NCBI GenBank assembly: GCA_049841155.1 | Contig: JASGHI010000003.1 | Span: forward strand, 1,736,001 to 1,800,000 | Reading direction: 5' to 3' | DNA from: ZC4RG30 sp049841155 | GTDB taxonomy: Bacteria > Pseudomonadota > Gammaproteobacteria > Steroidobacterales > Steroidobacteraceae | DNA: 64,000 bases | In this document: in pieces, positions 19,192-26,865 of the stretch | How positions within the stretch are numbered: position 1 is the first letter of the stretch | How the letters are laid out: every line of letters starts with the position of its first letter | Notes under the pieces: generated by a model | Seen by the model: only the letters and a program-made list of their open reading frames with translations | Databases searched by the model: none | Told to the model about the DNA's origin: nothing | Program-made: the position numbers and the translations under genes

Positions 19192-21269
19192 CCAGCCCTC
19201 GGCAGCACCCTGTCCATGCCGGCGTCCTCGCCTGCGCAGCGCCGCAGCGCGAACCGCAATTCAAAACGCGCGCCACGTCCCGGTGCGGTATCCACCTTGA
19301 ATTCCCCACCCACCTCGCTCACCCGGTCCGCGATGCTCCACAGCCCGAATCCCCTGTTGCGCTCACCGAACAGGTCCATCTGCCATTCGAATCCGCGCCC
19401 CGCATCCATCACCTCGATGCTCAGGCGGTCCTGGTCGCCGCGCGCCGTCACGCGCGCGTAGCGCACGCCGGCATGCTTGACCACATTGCGCAGCAGCTCG
19501 CGCACCAGCTTGAAGATCAGCACGCGCAGCTCCATGGGAATGGACGCTTCGTTCACCTTGCAGTCCAGCTCCACCTGCAGCCGGTCGTGGCCGCGGAAGT
19601 ACACCGCCATCCACTGCAGCGCCGGGCACAGTCCCAGCTCATAGAGCCCTGGCGGCGAGAGGTCGGCGATCATGTTGCGGGTGCGCTCCTGAACCTGGCG
19701 CAGGTTCGCGCGGGTCTCGTCGATGAGCACCTGCAACTCGGGCGAAGCCTGGCGGCGCGCCACTTCCAGCGTCATCGCCATCCCCACCAGGGACTGCGCA
19801 ATGCCATCGTGCAGATCCACGGCCGTGGCGCGTCGCGCCCGCTCTTCGGCCGTCATGATCTGCCGCGCATAGCTCTTCAGCCGCTCCTGCTCGCGCAGCA
19901 GCCGCGTATTGAGCTCCGCAATCTCGGTGATGTCGCGCGCTACGCCCCAGATGCGCTGCAGGGAGCCCTGCACCACCACGCCACTGAAGGCAATGATGAA
20001 GTTGCGGGGCCTCGTCCCGGAGCCTGCGGAGAAGCGCAGGCCGTCGAGGTTGTAGCTGTCGGCGGCAGCCTGCTCGATGTGCTGCTCGAACACCGCATTC
20101 CACGGCTCGTCCTCCCGCCACCGCTGCTGCAGGCCGCCGCCCGCGAGCTGCGCGAAATGCGTGTTGCACTCGGCCACATAGGCGTGCCGGCGCAGCCAGT
20201 CCCGCTGTGCCTGCGGCGCCAGCGTCACCGGCATGGGTACGTCGAGCTCGATGCGCCACACCGCCTCCGAACTCATCTCGATGAAGCTGCGGTAGCGTGC
20301 CTCACTCTCGGACACCCGCCCCAGCGTGATGCGCAGCTCGGCGACGAAATTGGTGAGCAGGTACGACACCACGGCGAACATCGCCAGGTGCATCTGCAGA
20401 TGCAGCACGCGCAGGAAGGCACTGTCGGCTGCAAGCAGCCAGTTTCCGCGCGTGCCCACCTCCGCCGCCACGAAGACGATCGCCGCCACCACCAGCATCG
20501 ACCAGCGCGGCGGCAGCCGGAATCCCACGCCGACCAGCAACGCCAGCAGGATGGCCGGCATGCGCAGCACCGACCCTGCGTCGCCGGTAAAAATCCACAC
20601 CGTCACCGGCAGCAGAACGGCCAGATACAGGGAAATCTCCCAGCCGCTGCGCAGCTTCAGCTGCGCGAAGCGGCTGCGGAAAGGCAGCGACCAGGCATAG
20701 ACCACCGGACCGACCGTCAGCGATCCCAGCCAGCTGCCCGCCCACCACAGCTGCCATTGATGCCAGTAGCCCGGAGAATAGCTGTGTGTGGCCGCCAGCG
20801 CGCCGATCGTCGCGCTGATAGAGGCGCCCACCGCACTGGCCAGCAGATACTGCAGCAGCCGCACGATGCGCACGCCCTCGTGGCGCGAATCCAGAGCGCG
20901 CAGCAGCAGTGCACTGACGACCGCATCCACGGCATTGGCCAGCACGAAGGACAGCGCCCAGCCGAGTTCATGCGGATCCCCCATCACCGCACTCACCGCG
21001 AGTCCGGTGACGATCTGCATTCCGAGGAATGCCGGCCACAAGCGCCGCGGCGCCAGCCACAGCGCAACGCACAGCAGGCCTGCGGCAGGCCACAGCACGG
21101 TGAGCTGCCGCGTGGTCTCCTTGAATTCGTAACCCAGCCACACCAGCAGCGCGTACAGCAGCACGAATGCCGCAAATACTGTCCGCTCTCCGCCCAGCTG
21201 CAGGGTCAGGTTATCCCAGGCCGGATCCCTGGCTGGCACGCTCCCCTGCAGATCGCGAGTCAACTTCAT
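19188..21269 (-). CDS. MASE1 sensor histidine kinase (NarL-type HisKA_3)
   Basis: This is a 693-residue membrane kinase. A MASE1 sensor of about eight helices spans residues 30-310, followed by a PAS-like domain (SEARYRSFIEMSSEAVWRIE to WGVARDITEIAEL) and a coiled linker. The phosphoacceptor lies in ATAVDLHDGIAQSLVGMAM (His487). The ATPase has N-box ELLRNVVKHAG and glycine boxes DAGRGFEW and RGFGLWSI. HisKA_3 kinases usually signal to LuxR/NarL response regulators, but none adjoins it. I chose ATG 21269 over the upstream TTG. Confidence 0.92.
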   Translation of the reverse strand: MKLTRDLQGSVPARDPAWDNLTLQLGGERTVFAAFVLLYALLVWLGYEFKETTRQLTVLWPAAGLLCVALWLAPRRLWPAFLGMQIVTGLAVSAVMGDPHELGWALSFVLANAVDAVVSALLLRALDSRHEGVRIVRLLQYLLASAVGASISATIGALAATHSYSPGYWHQWQLWWAGSWLGSLTVGPVVYAWSLPFRSRFAQLKLRSGWEISLYLAVLLPVTVWIFTGDAGSVLRMPAILLALLVGVGFRLPPRWSMLVVAAIVFVAAEVGTRGNWLLAADSAFLRVLHLQMHLAMFAVVSYLLTNFVAELRITLGRVSESEARYRSFIEMSSEAVWRIELDVPMPVTLAPQAQRDWLRRHAYVAECNTHFAQLAGGGLQQRWREDEPWNAVFEQHIEQAAADSYNLDGLRFSAGSGTRPRNFIIAFSGVVVQGSLQRIWGVARDITEIAELNTRLLREQERLKSYARQIMTAEERARRATAVDLHDGIAQSLVGMAMTLEVARRQASPELQVLIDETRANLRQVQERTRNMIADLSPPGLYELGLCPALQWMAVYFRGHDRLQVELDCKVNEASIPMELRVLIFKLVRELLRNVVKHAGVRYARVTARGDQDRLSIEVMDAGRGFEWQMDLFGERNRGFGLWSIADRVSEVGGEFKVDTAPGRGARFELRFALRRCAGEDAGMDRVLPRAG

Positions 21270-21373
21270 AGAGGGACGCAAGCCTAACGCAAGTCACCGC
21301 GGCACGAGGCGCCGCGGCCCGGTTCCGCGACTGGGCCCGCAGACATGCATCGACGTCTCGCGCCTGTCAGGTC

Positions 21374-22183
21374 ATGCTGGCATGCGTGGAAGACCCCTGT
21401 GCCCGGACACTGACCCTGCACCCCATCGGCGTGATGCGCACGAGCTTCGCGAACCGGGTCGAGGCGCCGCGCCAGCCGGCGGCAGCATCCGGCGCCGAAG
21501 GCGTCATCGAGCTTGTGCCGCACCGCAACCTCGAACATGCCGTCCAGGACCTTCGCGAATGGGAACGCATCTGGGTGATTTTCTGGTTCGACCGCAACGC
21601 CGGCTGGCGCCCCAAGGTGCTGCCGCCGCGCAGCACCACCGGCCGCAAGGGCGTGCTGGCCACGCGTGCGCCCCACCGCCCCAACCCCCTGGGCCTGTCG
21701 GTGCTGCGCGTCACCGGCGTGGAAGGCCTGCGCATCGCGGTGCGGGACGTGGACCTGCTCGACGGCACGCCCATCTTCGACATCAAGCCCTACGTGCCTT
21801 ATTCCGATGCCTTTCCCGAATCCGGCAATGGCTGGCTGGATGTTGCGGCCGCGGACCCGCGCACACCCTGGACCGTGACCTTCTCGGTGCTGGCCGAGCA
21901 GCAGCTGGCGTGGATCGCCGCGCACAGCGGCCTGCCGCTACGTGAACGCATCACGGCCACGCTCACGCTGGGTCCGCAACCTCACCCTTACCGCCGCATC
22001 CGGCGCGGCCGGGATGGCGCCCTCTGTCTTGCCGTGAAGGACTGGCGCGTCGACTTCACCGCCGGAGATTCCTGCATTCTCGTCGAGCGGATCCGCTCCG
22101 GATACGATGCCGCACAACTGGCCAGGGCGCCCGCCTCAGCCGAAGATCCCATTGCATTGCATCAGCAGTACAACCGAAGTTGA
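21374..22183 (+). CDS. trmO: tRNA (N6-threonylcarbamoyladenosine(37)-N6)-methyltransferase
   Basis: TrmO adds a methyl group to t6A37 in tRNAs for ACY codons, using S-adenosylmethionine. The 269-residue protein has the compact YaeB/TsaA beta-barrel: start LTLHPIGVMRTSF, central DLREWERIWVIFWFDRN, the SAM loop RAPHRPNPLGLSVLRV and LDGTPIFDIKPYVPYSD. The smaller C-terminal domain contains HPYRRIRRGRDG. It ends 22 bp inside a small convergent gene. Confidence 0.95.
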   Translation: MLACVEDPCARTLTLHPIGVMRTSFANRVEAPRQPAAASGAEGVIELVPHRNLEHAVQDLREWERIWVIFWFDRNAGWRPKVLPPRSTTGRKGVLATRAPHRPNPLGLSVLRVTGVEGLRIAVRDVDLLDGTPIFDIKPYVPYSDAFPESGNGWLDVAAADPRTPWTVTFSVLAEQQLAWIAAHSGLPLRERITATLTLGPQPHPYRRIRRGRDGALCLAVKDWRVDFTAGDSCILVERIRSGYDAAQLARAPASAEDPIALHQQYNRS

Positions 22184-22413
22184 GGGCTGCGCGCCGGCAC
22201 CAGCTCCACTGCCCGCTCCTGCACACAGCGGACCAGACTGCCGGAAGGGAACTCCCAATCCTCGAGCTCGGGGTCGTCGTTCTTCGAAACGATCAGGAAT
22301 ACCCCGCCGGCCCTGCGCAGCGCCTGCACCGGGCGCCAGACGTCAACGCCTTCGTTCAGCAGCCGTACGTAGATCGTCTCTGTAACCAAGTGTTCAATTC
22401 TCCAGAATTTCAC
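22162..22413 (-). CDS. Small conserved-looking protein of unknown function
   Basis: This 83-residue protein contains TETIYVRLLNEGVDVWRPV and DWEFPSGSLVRCVQ, a pattern I associate with short uncharacterised bacterial proteins, without a function. It starts at a GTG (22413) and has no membrane segment. The upstream region is shared with the divergent DUF2239 gene, so the two could be co-regulated from the same 45-bp gap. It overlaps the end of trmO on the other strand. Confidence 0.5.
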   Translation of the reverse strand: MKFWRIEHLVTETIYVRLLNEGVDVWRPVQALRRAGGVFLIVSKNDDPELEDWEFPSGSLVRCVQERAVELVPARSPQLRLYC

Positions 22414-22423
22414 CCGGATGATA

Positions 22424-22451
22424 TTGACGATTATTTTTACCCGGGTATAAT
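22424..22451 (+). promoter_or_regulatory. Near-consensus sigma-70 promoter giving a leaderless mRNA, with overlapping palindrome
   Basis: TTGACG (22424-22429), a 16-bp spacer and TATAAT (22446-22451) form the best promoter in the window. The predicted start, seven bases past the -10 box, falls on the A of the DUF2239 ATG at 22458. The perfect palindrome TACCCGGGTA (22438-22447) overlaps the -10 box, and a CCCGG copy lies at 22413-22417 beside the divergent start. A repressor site is plausible. Confidence 0.75.
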
Positions 22452-22457
22452 TTGCTC

Positions 22458-23048
22458 ATGACGCCCACTCCCTCTTATACAAGCTTCGACGGCCATCGAT
22501 GCATCGCCAATGGGTCCTTGCAAGACAACGCGCTGGCGGTCAAGAAAGCGCTCGAAAGCCATGCGGCCGGCCCGGTCCTGATCTTCGATGACGCCACCGG
22601 CCGCTCCATCGATGTCGATACCCGAGGCACGGATGAGGAGGTTGTCGCCCGGCTGACTGCACTCGTCGCAGCAGAACGCTCCCGAAACGATGCACCGGAA
22701 TCTGCGCCCCCTCGAGGCCGCGGACGTCCGAGGTTGGGCGTGGTCCCCCGCGAAGTGACCTTGCTCCCGCGCCACTGGGAATGGCTCGCCGCGCAACCCG
22801 GCGGAGCTTCCGTCGCGCTGCGCAAGCTCGTGGAAGAAGCGCGCCGCGCCAACAGCGGCAAGGACAAGACCCGCCGGGCGCAGGAGCGCGCCTATTACTT
22901 CATGCTCGCCATGGCTGGCAACCTGCCCGGCTTTGAAGAGGCAACGCGCGCGCTGTTCGCTGGCGAACCACTCAAGGTACGGGAGCTGATCGCCACATGG
23001 CCCGACGACGTGCGGGAATACGCCATGAAGCTGGCAAAGCGATCTTGA
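22458..23048 (+). CDS. DUF2239 family protein
   Basis: This 196-residue protein starts PSYTSFDGHRCIANGSL and has the highly conserved core GRGRPRLGVVPREVTLLP followed by RHWEWLAAQPGGASVALRKL, diagnostic of DUF2239. The GRGRPR segment is AT-hook-like and the following region resembles a ribbon-helix-helix DNA-binding fold. A regulator role is a guess, as no function is established. The ATG at 22458 coincides with the predicted transcription start, with no ribosome binding site. Confidence 0.85.
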   Translation: MTPTPSYTSFDGHRCIANGSLQDNALAVKKALESHAAGPVLIFDDATGRSIDVDTRGTDEEVVARLTALVAAERSRNDAPESAPPRGRGRPRLGVVPREVTLLPRHWEWLAAQPGGASVALRKLVEEARRANSGKDKTRRAQERAYYFMLAMAGNLPGFEEATRALFAGEPLKVRELIATWPDDVREYAMKLAKRS

Positions 23049-23084
23049 GATATCCAAGGCGTCTGGCGTCGGTATCGCAGATCA

Positions 23085-23474
23085 TCAGGCCGTCAGCTCC
23101 AGGCGGTTGCCATCGGGGTCGAGGACGACGCATTCATAATATCCATCGCCCGTCCAGCGCGGCCCATCCAGGACTGGAACCCCCTCGGCACGCAGCTTCT
23201 CGCAGGCTGCGTCGACAGCAGAAGCGGACCCCAGGGAGATTGCCAGATGCGTAAGCCCCATACGCTCCACTCCAGGCGCAAACTCCACCGGGACAAGCCG
23301 CGTCGTCTTCATCAGCTCGATCCTGGCACCGCCATCAAAGCCCAGGAACCTGGATTTGAACTGCTTCTTCTCATTGACGTACTCGGACCCCACGGCAGCG
23401 CCGAAGTGGCGCGCGTAGAACTGCGCAAGCCGATCGATGTCGCGGGTCCAGATGGCGACATGCTCAATGCGCAT
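23085..23474 (-). CDS. VOC-family (glyoxalase I-like) protein
   Basis: This 129-residue protein has two beta-alpha-beta-beta-beta units. Candidate metal ligands are His5 in RIEHVAIWTRDI, Glu in ARIELMKT, His in LTHLAISLG and Glu in GNRLELTA, the order expected for a glyoxalase I or related lyase. The spacing DRLAQFYARHFGA is typical of lactoylglutathione-lyase-like members. The substrate is uncertain: methylglyoxal adducts or an antibiotic such as fosfomycin are options. It is convergent with the DUF2239 gene. Confidence 0.85.
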   Translation of the reverse strand: MRIEHVAIWTRDIDRLAQFYARHFGAAVGSEYVNEKKQFKSRFLGFDGGARIELMKTTRLVPVEFAPGVERMGLTHLAISLGSASAVDAACEKLRAEGVPVLDGPRWTGDGYYECVVLDPDGNRLELTA

Positions 23475-23530
23475 CGCAGCCTCCTGAGGTCCAGGCGATG
23501 CGGCCGCACCATGATTTGTCGAGCGCAGAG

Positions 23531-23983
23531 TCAGCCGTCAAGCCGCCACTCCAGGACAGTGCCATCCTCCGGATGCTCAAGCGGACCGACGCAACGGAAA
23601 CCCAGCTTCTCGAGAATGCGATGCGAAGCGTTGCGATCCGGAAGCGTTTGAGCGGCGACCACGACTTCCGGTGCGGCTTTCCTGGCCATGCCCAGCAGGC
23701 CGCTGGCCATGGAGGTTGCAATGCCCCTGCCTTCGTAGCAGGGAAAGGTGAAATAAGCGATCTCTACCCGGCCCTCCTGCGGGGCGGACTTGAAGCCGCA
23801 AGTGCCGACCGAAGTCTCGCCATCCAGCGCGAGGTAGCAGATCCAAGGCGGAACAAACCCGACCAGATTGTAGAGGCCGGCAGTGGCGCTCAGGACTTCA
23901 GCGGCTTCGGATGGAAGCGGGATCTCTGGCGGCAGGTCCGTGGTGCCGTCTTTCTCGATGGGAATGAAGACAAGCCTCATCAT
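23531..23983 (-). CDS. GNAT-family N-acetyltransferase
   Basis: This 150-residue acetyltransferase shows the strand VEIAYFTFPCYEGRGIATSM, where the acetyl-CoA pyrophosphate loop is the short YEGRGIA. It is followed by DRNASHRILEKLGFRCVG, typical of the RimJ/RimL-like branch. The ATG at 23983, with AGGTGA just upstream, fits the fold better than the longer open frame. The substrate is unknown. It lies 56 bp upstream of the VOC gene on the same strand. Confidence 0.85.
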   Translation of the reverse strand: MMRLVFIPIEKDGTTDLPPEIPLPSEAAEVLSATAGLYNLVGFVPPWICYLALDGETSVGTCGFKSAPQEGRVEIAYFTFPCYEGRGIATSMASGLLGMARKAAPEVVVAAQTLPDRNASHRILEKLGFRCVGPLEHPEDGTVLEWRLDG

Positions 23984-24101
23984 GTCACCTGATGGCTGAG
24001 CTGAACGTGCCACCCTCGGCACCCGCTGGATCCCGGACGATAGCCGGACCTTACGCGCGCGGCCTGCCCTCATCAATGGCTTGCAGGCGAACCTGATTAC
24101 T

Positions 24102-24341
24102 TCAATCGGCATGGTCGTCCAAGTAGCAAGCGACAGGACAATGTGCCCAGAGGGCATTGGCCACCAGAATCCACGCAAAGAAGACGAGCCAGTCGGGTTC
24201 GGCCTTCGGCCTCACCCTCCGAATCACAGTCGATCCCACAATCGGCACAAGAGAAACCAGAACAAGAGCCACACTGAAGCCCCTATGAACATCACCAGTC
24301 AGGAGTCTCGGATCCGCGCTCGCTGACTTCCAGGTCATTTC
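24102..24341 (-). CDS. Possible small membrane protein, unrecognised
   Basis: This open frame of about 79 residues has two hydrophobic segments (GFSVALVLVSLVPIVG and DWLVFFAWILVANALW) separated by a basic loop. That would place it in the inner membrane. I recognise no family, see no good ribosome site, and the true start may be upstream. It lies next to a broken gene, so it may be a remnant. Confidence 0.35.
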   Translation of the reverse strand, partial: EMTWKSASADPRLLTGDVHRGFSVALVLVSLVPIVGSTVIRRVRPKAEPDWLVFFAWILVANALWAHCPVACYLDDHAD

Positions 24342-24367
24342 TGATTCCGCAGCGGGCCGACCCGGGA

Positions 24368-24833
24368 CTACCTGGTAAACGGAACAAGGGCCGGAACGCG
24401 CCGGGCGTACTCGGCATAGGAGGGGCCAAACTGCTCTTGAAGCCACCGCTCCTCCAGCCGCAACTTACGCCAGATGGCCAGCCAGGCAATGATCATTGCC
24501 AACACACCACGCCACTCGTCCCGGGCGAGCGCCGACCCGACGATGGCAAGGAGCAGACCGGTGTAGATGGGATGACGCACCAGGGCATAGGGACCTGTGG
24601 CGATCAGCTCATAATCCTGCTTGAGCGTGACGGTTCCGCTCCAGTTTCGGCCGATGCGCGCGCGTGCCCCAAAGCAGAGCCATGGCGGCCAGCAACGGGA
24701 GAACATGCAAGAGCCGGGAAGGCACGGACTCCTGCCGTCGCGTCTCTTTGACCTCATGCGAGGCAATCCACCAGTAGAGAGCCCATGCGAGCCACATCAA
24801 AGTAAACAGATGTTGATGAAGAAGCTTCAACAT
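24368..24833 (-). pseudogene. Isoprenylcysteine carboxyl methyltransferase-like membrane methyltransferase, one frame break
   Basis: The first half (MLKLLHQHLFTLMWLAWALY, then helix LLHVLPLLAAMALLW) and the second half (IGRNWSGTVTLKQDYELIAT, GPYALVRHPIYTGLLLAIVG, RLEERWLQEQFG) are in adjacent frames. The break is in a run of alternating G and C near 24655-24662 and equals one extra base. Restored, it is a protein of about 154 residues with the ICMT/PEMT signature RHPIY...EE, which binds S-adenosylmethionine at the membrane. Bacterial members have mostly unknown substrates. Confidence 0.8.
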
Positions 24834-24942
24834 GCGGCGTGCGGATGTAGGGACCAACGCCTGAGCCGATCAGCGGCGCGAACAACAATCTACTGCAGTC
24901 GGTTGACAGCCGCCCGCTTGAATGACCCGTCAGGCCTCAATC

Positions 24943-25458
24943 TCATGCTGCTACGCATTTCTTCACTGTGTCCAGAGTGCGTGTAGTTACGTTCTTTCCG
25001 AAAGTCTTTTCTATGAGTGTCATGAAAACGGGGCCACGCTCATTTGGCTCGTAGACTGTGAATACTTCGCCACCTTTGATTGTGAGAATCCGGGCGCCAT
25101 CAAGCTCGATAGGCAACGAAATTTTTCCTCGACATGGTTCACCAAGGAAGGTGACAACACGCTTCGCCTTTGGCGGGAAATGAAACTTGGAGTAAGGATC
25201 TTCTGCAAGCAGGGCAGCCAGGTGATCTATCCTACGAACCATCGTGGGAAAGCTGCGTTGAAGGTGCTTGCCCATGCCAGATTCAATGGCTCTGGCCAAA
25301 GTAGCTTCTGCTTTTGAAGCTCCCGTAAATATCACATTGCCGCTGGACAGGACCGTTCTTACGTCCGTGAACCCTAGCGCCACGAAGAATTCCCTGAGAT
25401 CAGCCATCCTGGCGTTCATGGGGCTGACGCCGCGAAGAAATGCAACGTAACGAGGCAT
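24943..25458 (-). CDS. DUF1697 family protein
   Basis: This 171-residue cytoplasmic protein has the family start PRYVAFLRGVSPMNARMADL, the stretch LGFTDVRTVLSSGNVIF and the later GEVFTVYEPNERG. The function is not established. The codons are less GC-biased than those of the housekeeping genes around it, in keeping with an accessory gene. Confidence 0.9.
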   Translation of the reverse strand: MPRYVAFLRGVSPMNARMADLREFFVALGFTDVRTVLSSGNVIFTGASKAEATLARAIESGMGKHLQRSFPTMVRRIDHLAALLAEDPYSKFHFPPKAKRVVTFLGEPCRGKISLPIELDGARILTIKGGEVFTVYEPNERGPVFMTLIEKTFGKNVTTRTLDTVKKCVAA

Positions 25459-25476
25459 GTTCGCTTCTCCTGAGAC

Positions 25477-25971
25477 CTAACGGCCAGGCTCAGCGGCGGC
25501 GCTCCTGGACAAAAGCAGCACCGCAACGCCGACAACCCCAAGGACGTCTGCGACATTGAAGATTCCGGTTCTGAGCCCACCAATGCCCAGGTTCAGAAAA
25601 TCCGTCACCCGCCCATCATGGATAACTCGGTCTATCAGATTGCCAAGGCCACTTGCGCCAAGGAGAGTCAGGGCTACCACCTGCACCCTCGTAAGGTGCG
25701 GCCAAAACGCCGCCGAGAGGATCAGCCCCAGAGTGAGAAGAGAGACGCCAATCTTAAAGACCAAGATGCGCATCGACTCTGACAGAGCTGCACCCAGCCC
25801 CAGGAACGCACCGCTGTTCTCCGCGTAGGTAAGGCGGACCGTGTCGTGAAGAAGCGTGATGGCAGGACCACCGCGCAGATGGACTTTGGCGACGACCTTT
25901 GTAGCTTGGTCACAGCCAACACAGCCCAGCAACAGAGTTGTTACCAGCAGGATTCGAGTCAGGTTTCGCAT
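25477..25971 (-). CDS. Signal peptidase II (LspA)-like aspartic protease
   Basis: LspA cleaves signal peptides of lipoproteins in the inner membrane. The 164-residue protein has four predicted helices. The N-terminal motif is CDQATK, and the two catalytic Asp motifs are GRVTDFLNLG and FNVADVLGV, with NSGAFLG between. The context is not the usual ileS-lspA, so it may be a second copy. The N-terminus LLVTTLLLGCVGC itself looks like a lipobox. I chose the ATG at 25971. Confidence 0.85.
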   Translation of the reverse strand: MRNLTRILLVTTLLLGCVGCDQATKVVAKVHLRGGPAITLLHDTVRLTYAENSGAFLGLGAALSESMRILVFKIGVSLLTLGLILSAAFWPHLTRVQVVALTLLGASGLGNLIDRVIHDGRVTDFLNLGIGGLRTGIFNVADVLGVVGVAVLLLSRSAAAEPGR

Positions 25972-25999
25972 ACGGGTATTGGTGCCGCCCAGCGTATGA

Positions 26000-26851
26000 T
26001 CATGTGACCGCGATGAGCAGTTCTTCGGCACTGTTCGGTGGGCGAAGACCGTCCAGCCTGCCTGCGAAATACCGCTCCGCCAAAGTGCCTGATGAAACGT
26101 GCTGGACGGCCGCAAAGCCGGCTTCCCGGGCGAGGGTCAGCATCTGGTCAGGCGTGAAGGAGCTCAGCCAGGGCGTTCCGCTTGCACGTGCCCCCTGTTC
26201 GGCCCGCTCGACGCCAAACCGAATCTCTGGGTCGACTTGATCGATCGGCACCATGAACGACATGACGAAGGTAGACCCCGAGGCAAGGTCCGCGACCTGG
26301 CGCAGCAATGCGGCTATGGTCTCCCGCGTCAGGTACATGCTGACGCCCAAGGACGAAAGCACGGCCGGCCGCGATGGATCGAAGCCCACAGCGACCAGCC
26401 GGTCCAACCACACGTCGCCAGCCTCGAAGTCCACGGGAACCAGCCGCAGGAACGGCGCAATGCCCAGACCAAGATCGACGAGACGCTGCCGCTTCCACTC
26501 CTGCGTGTCCGGTTGATCGACTTCGTAGACAACGAGATGAGAAGAGAATTCCGGCCGGCGCTGGACAAAGGTATCAAGGCCCGCCCCGAGGATGACGTAC
26601 TGGCCGACGTTGCGGTCGACCTGTTCCTCGACGAGATCTTCGACGAAGCGGGCGCGGGCGAGGATGGAGGCGCGGAACGGACGTGTGAATGAACTCATGT
26701 CCGGGCGGTTGCGCCAGCCGGAGTCGGGGGCTGCCAGCTGAAGACCGATTTCATCCACGAAAACATGCGGCGGGACATCGGCCAGCAAATGCAGCGCGCG
26801 CCACAAAGCCGTTCGAACGGCTGTGTTGTCCGGCGTGAGGATATGCAGCAC
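26000..26851 (-). CDS. Class I SAM-dependent methyltransferase (leucine carboxyl methyltransferase-like, TIGR00027 type)
   Basis: This 283-residue protein shows TRPFRASILARARFVEDLVE, the SAM motif QYVILGAGLDTFVQRRPE, the acidic strand YEVDQPDTQEWKRQRL and LSSLGVSMYLTRETIAALL. This is the pattern of the Ppm1/LCMT-like bacterial O-methyltransferases, often called S-adenosyl-L-methionine-dependent methyltransferases. The substrate is unknown. The gene stands 28 bp upstream of the LspA-like gene on the same strand. Confidence 0.88.
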   Translation of the reverse strand: MLHILTPDNTAVRTALWRALHLLADVPPHVFVDEIGLQLAAPDSGWRNRPDMSSFTRPFRASILARARFVEDLVEEQVDRNVGQYVILGAGLDTFVQRRPEFSSHLVVYEVDQPDTQEWKRQRLVDLGLGIAPFLRLVPVDFEAGDVWLDRLVAVGFDPSRPAVLSSLGVSMYLTRETIAALLRQVADLASGSTFVMSFMVPIDQVDPEIRFGVERAEQGARASGTPWLSSFTPDQMLTLAREAGFAAVQHVSSGTLAERYFAGRLDGLRPPNSAEELLIAVT

Positions 26852-26865
26852 CTGAGCGCGCGGAC

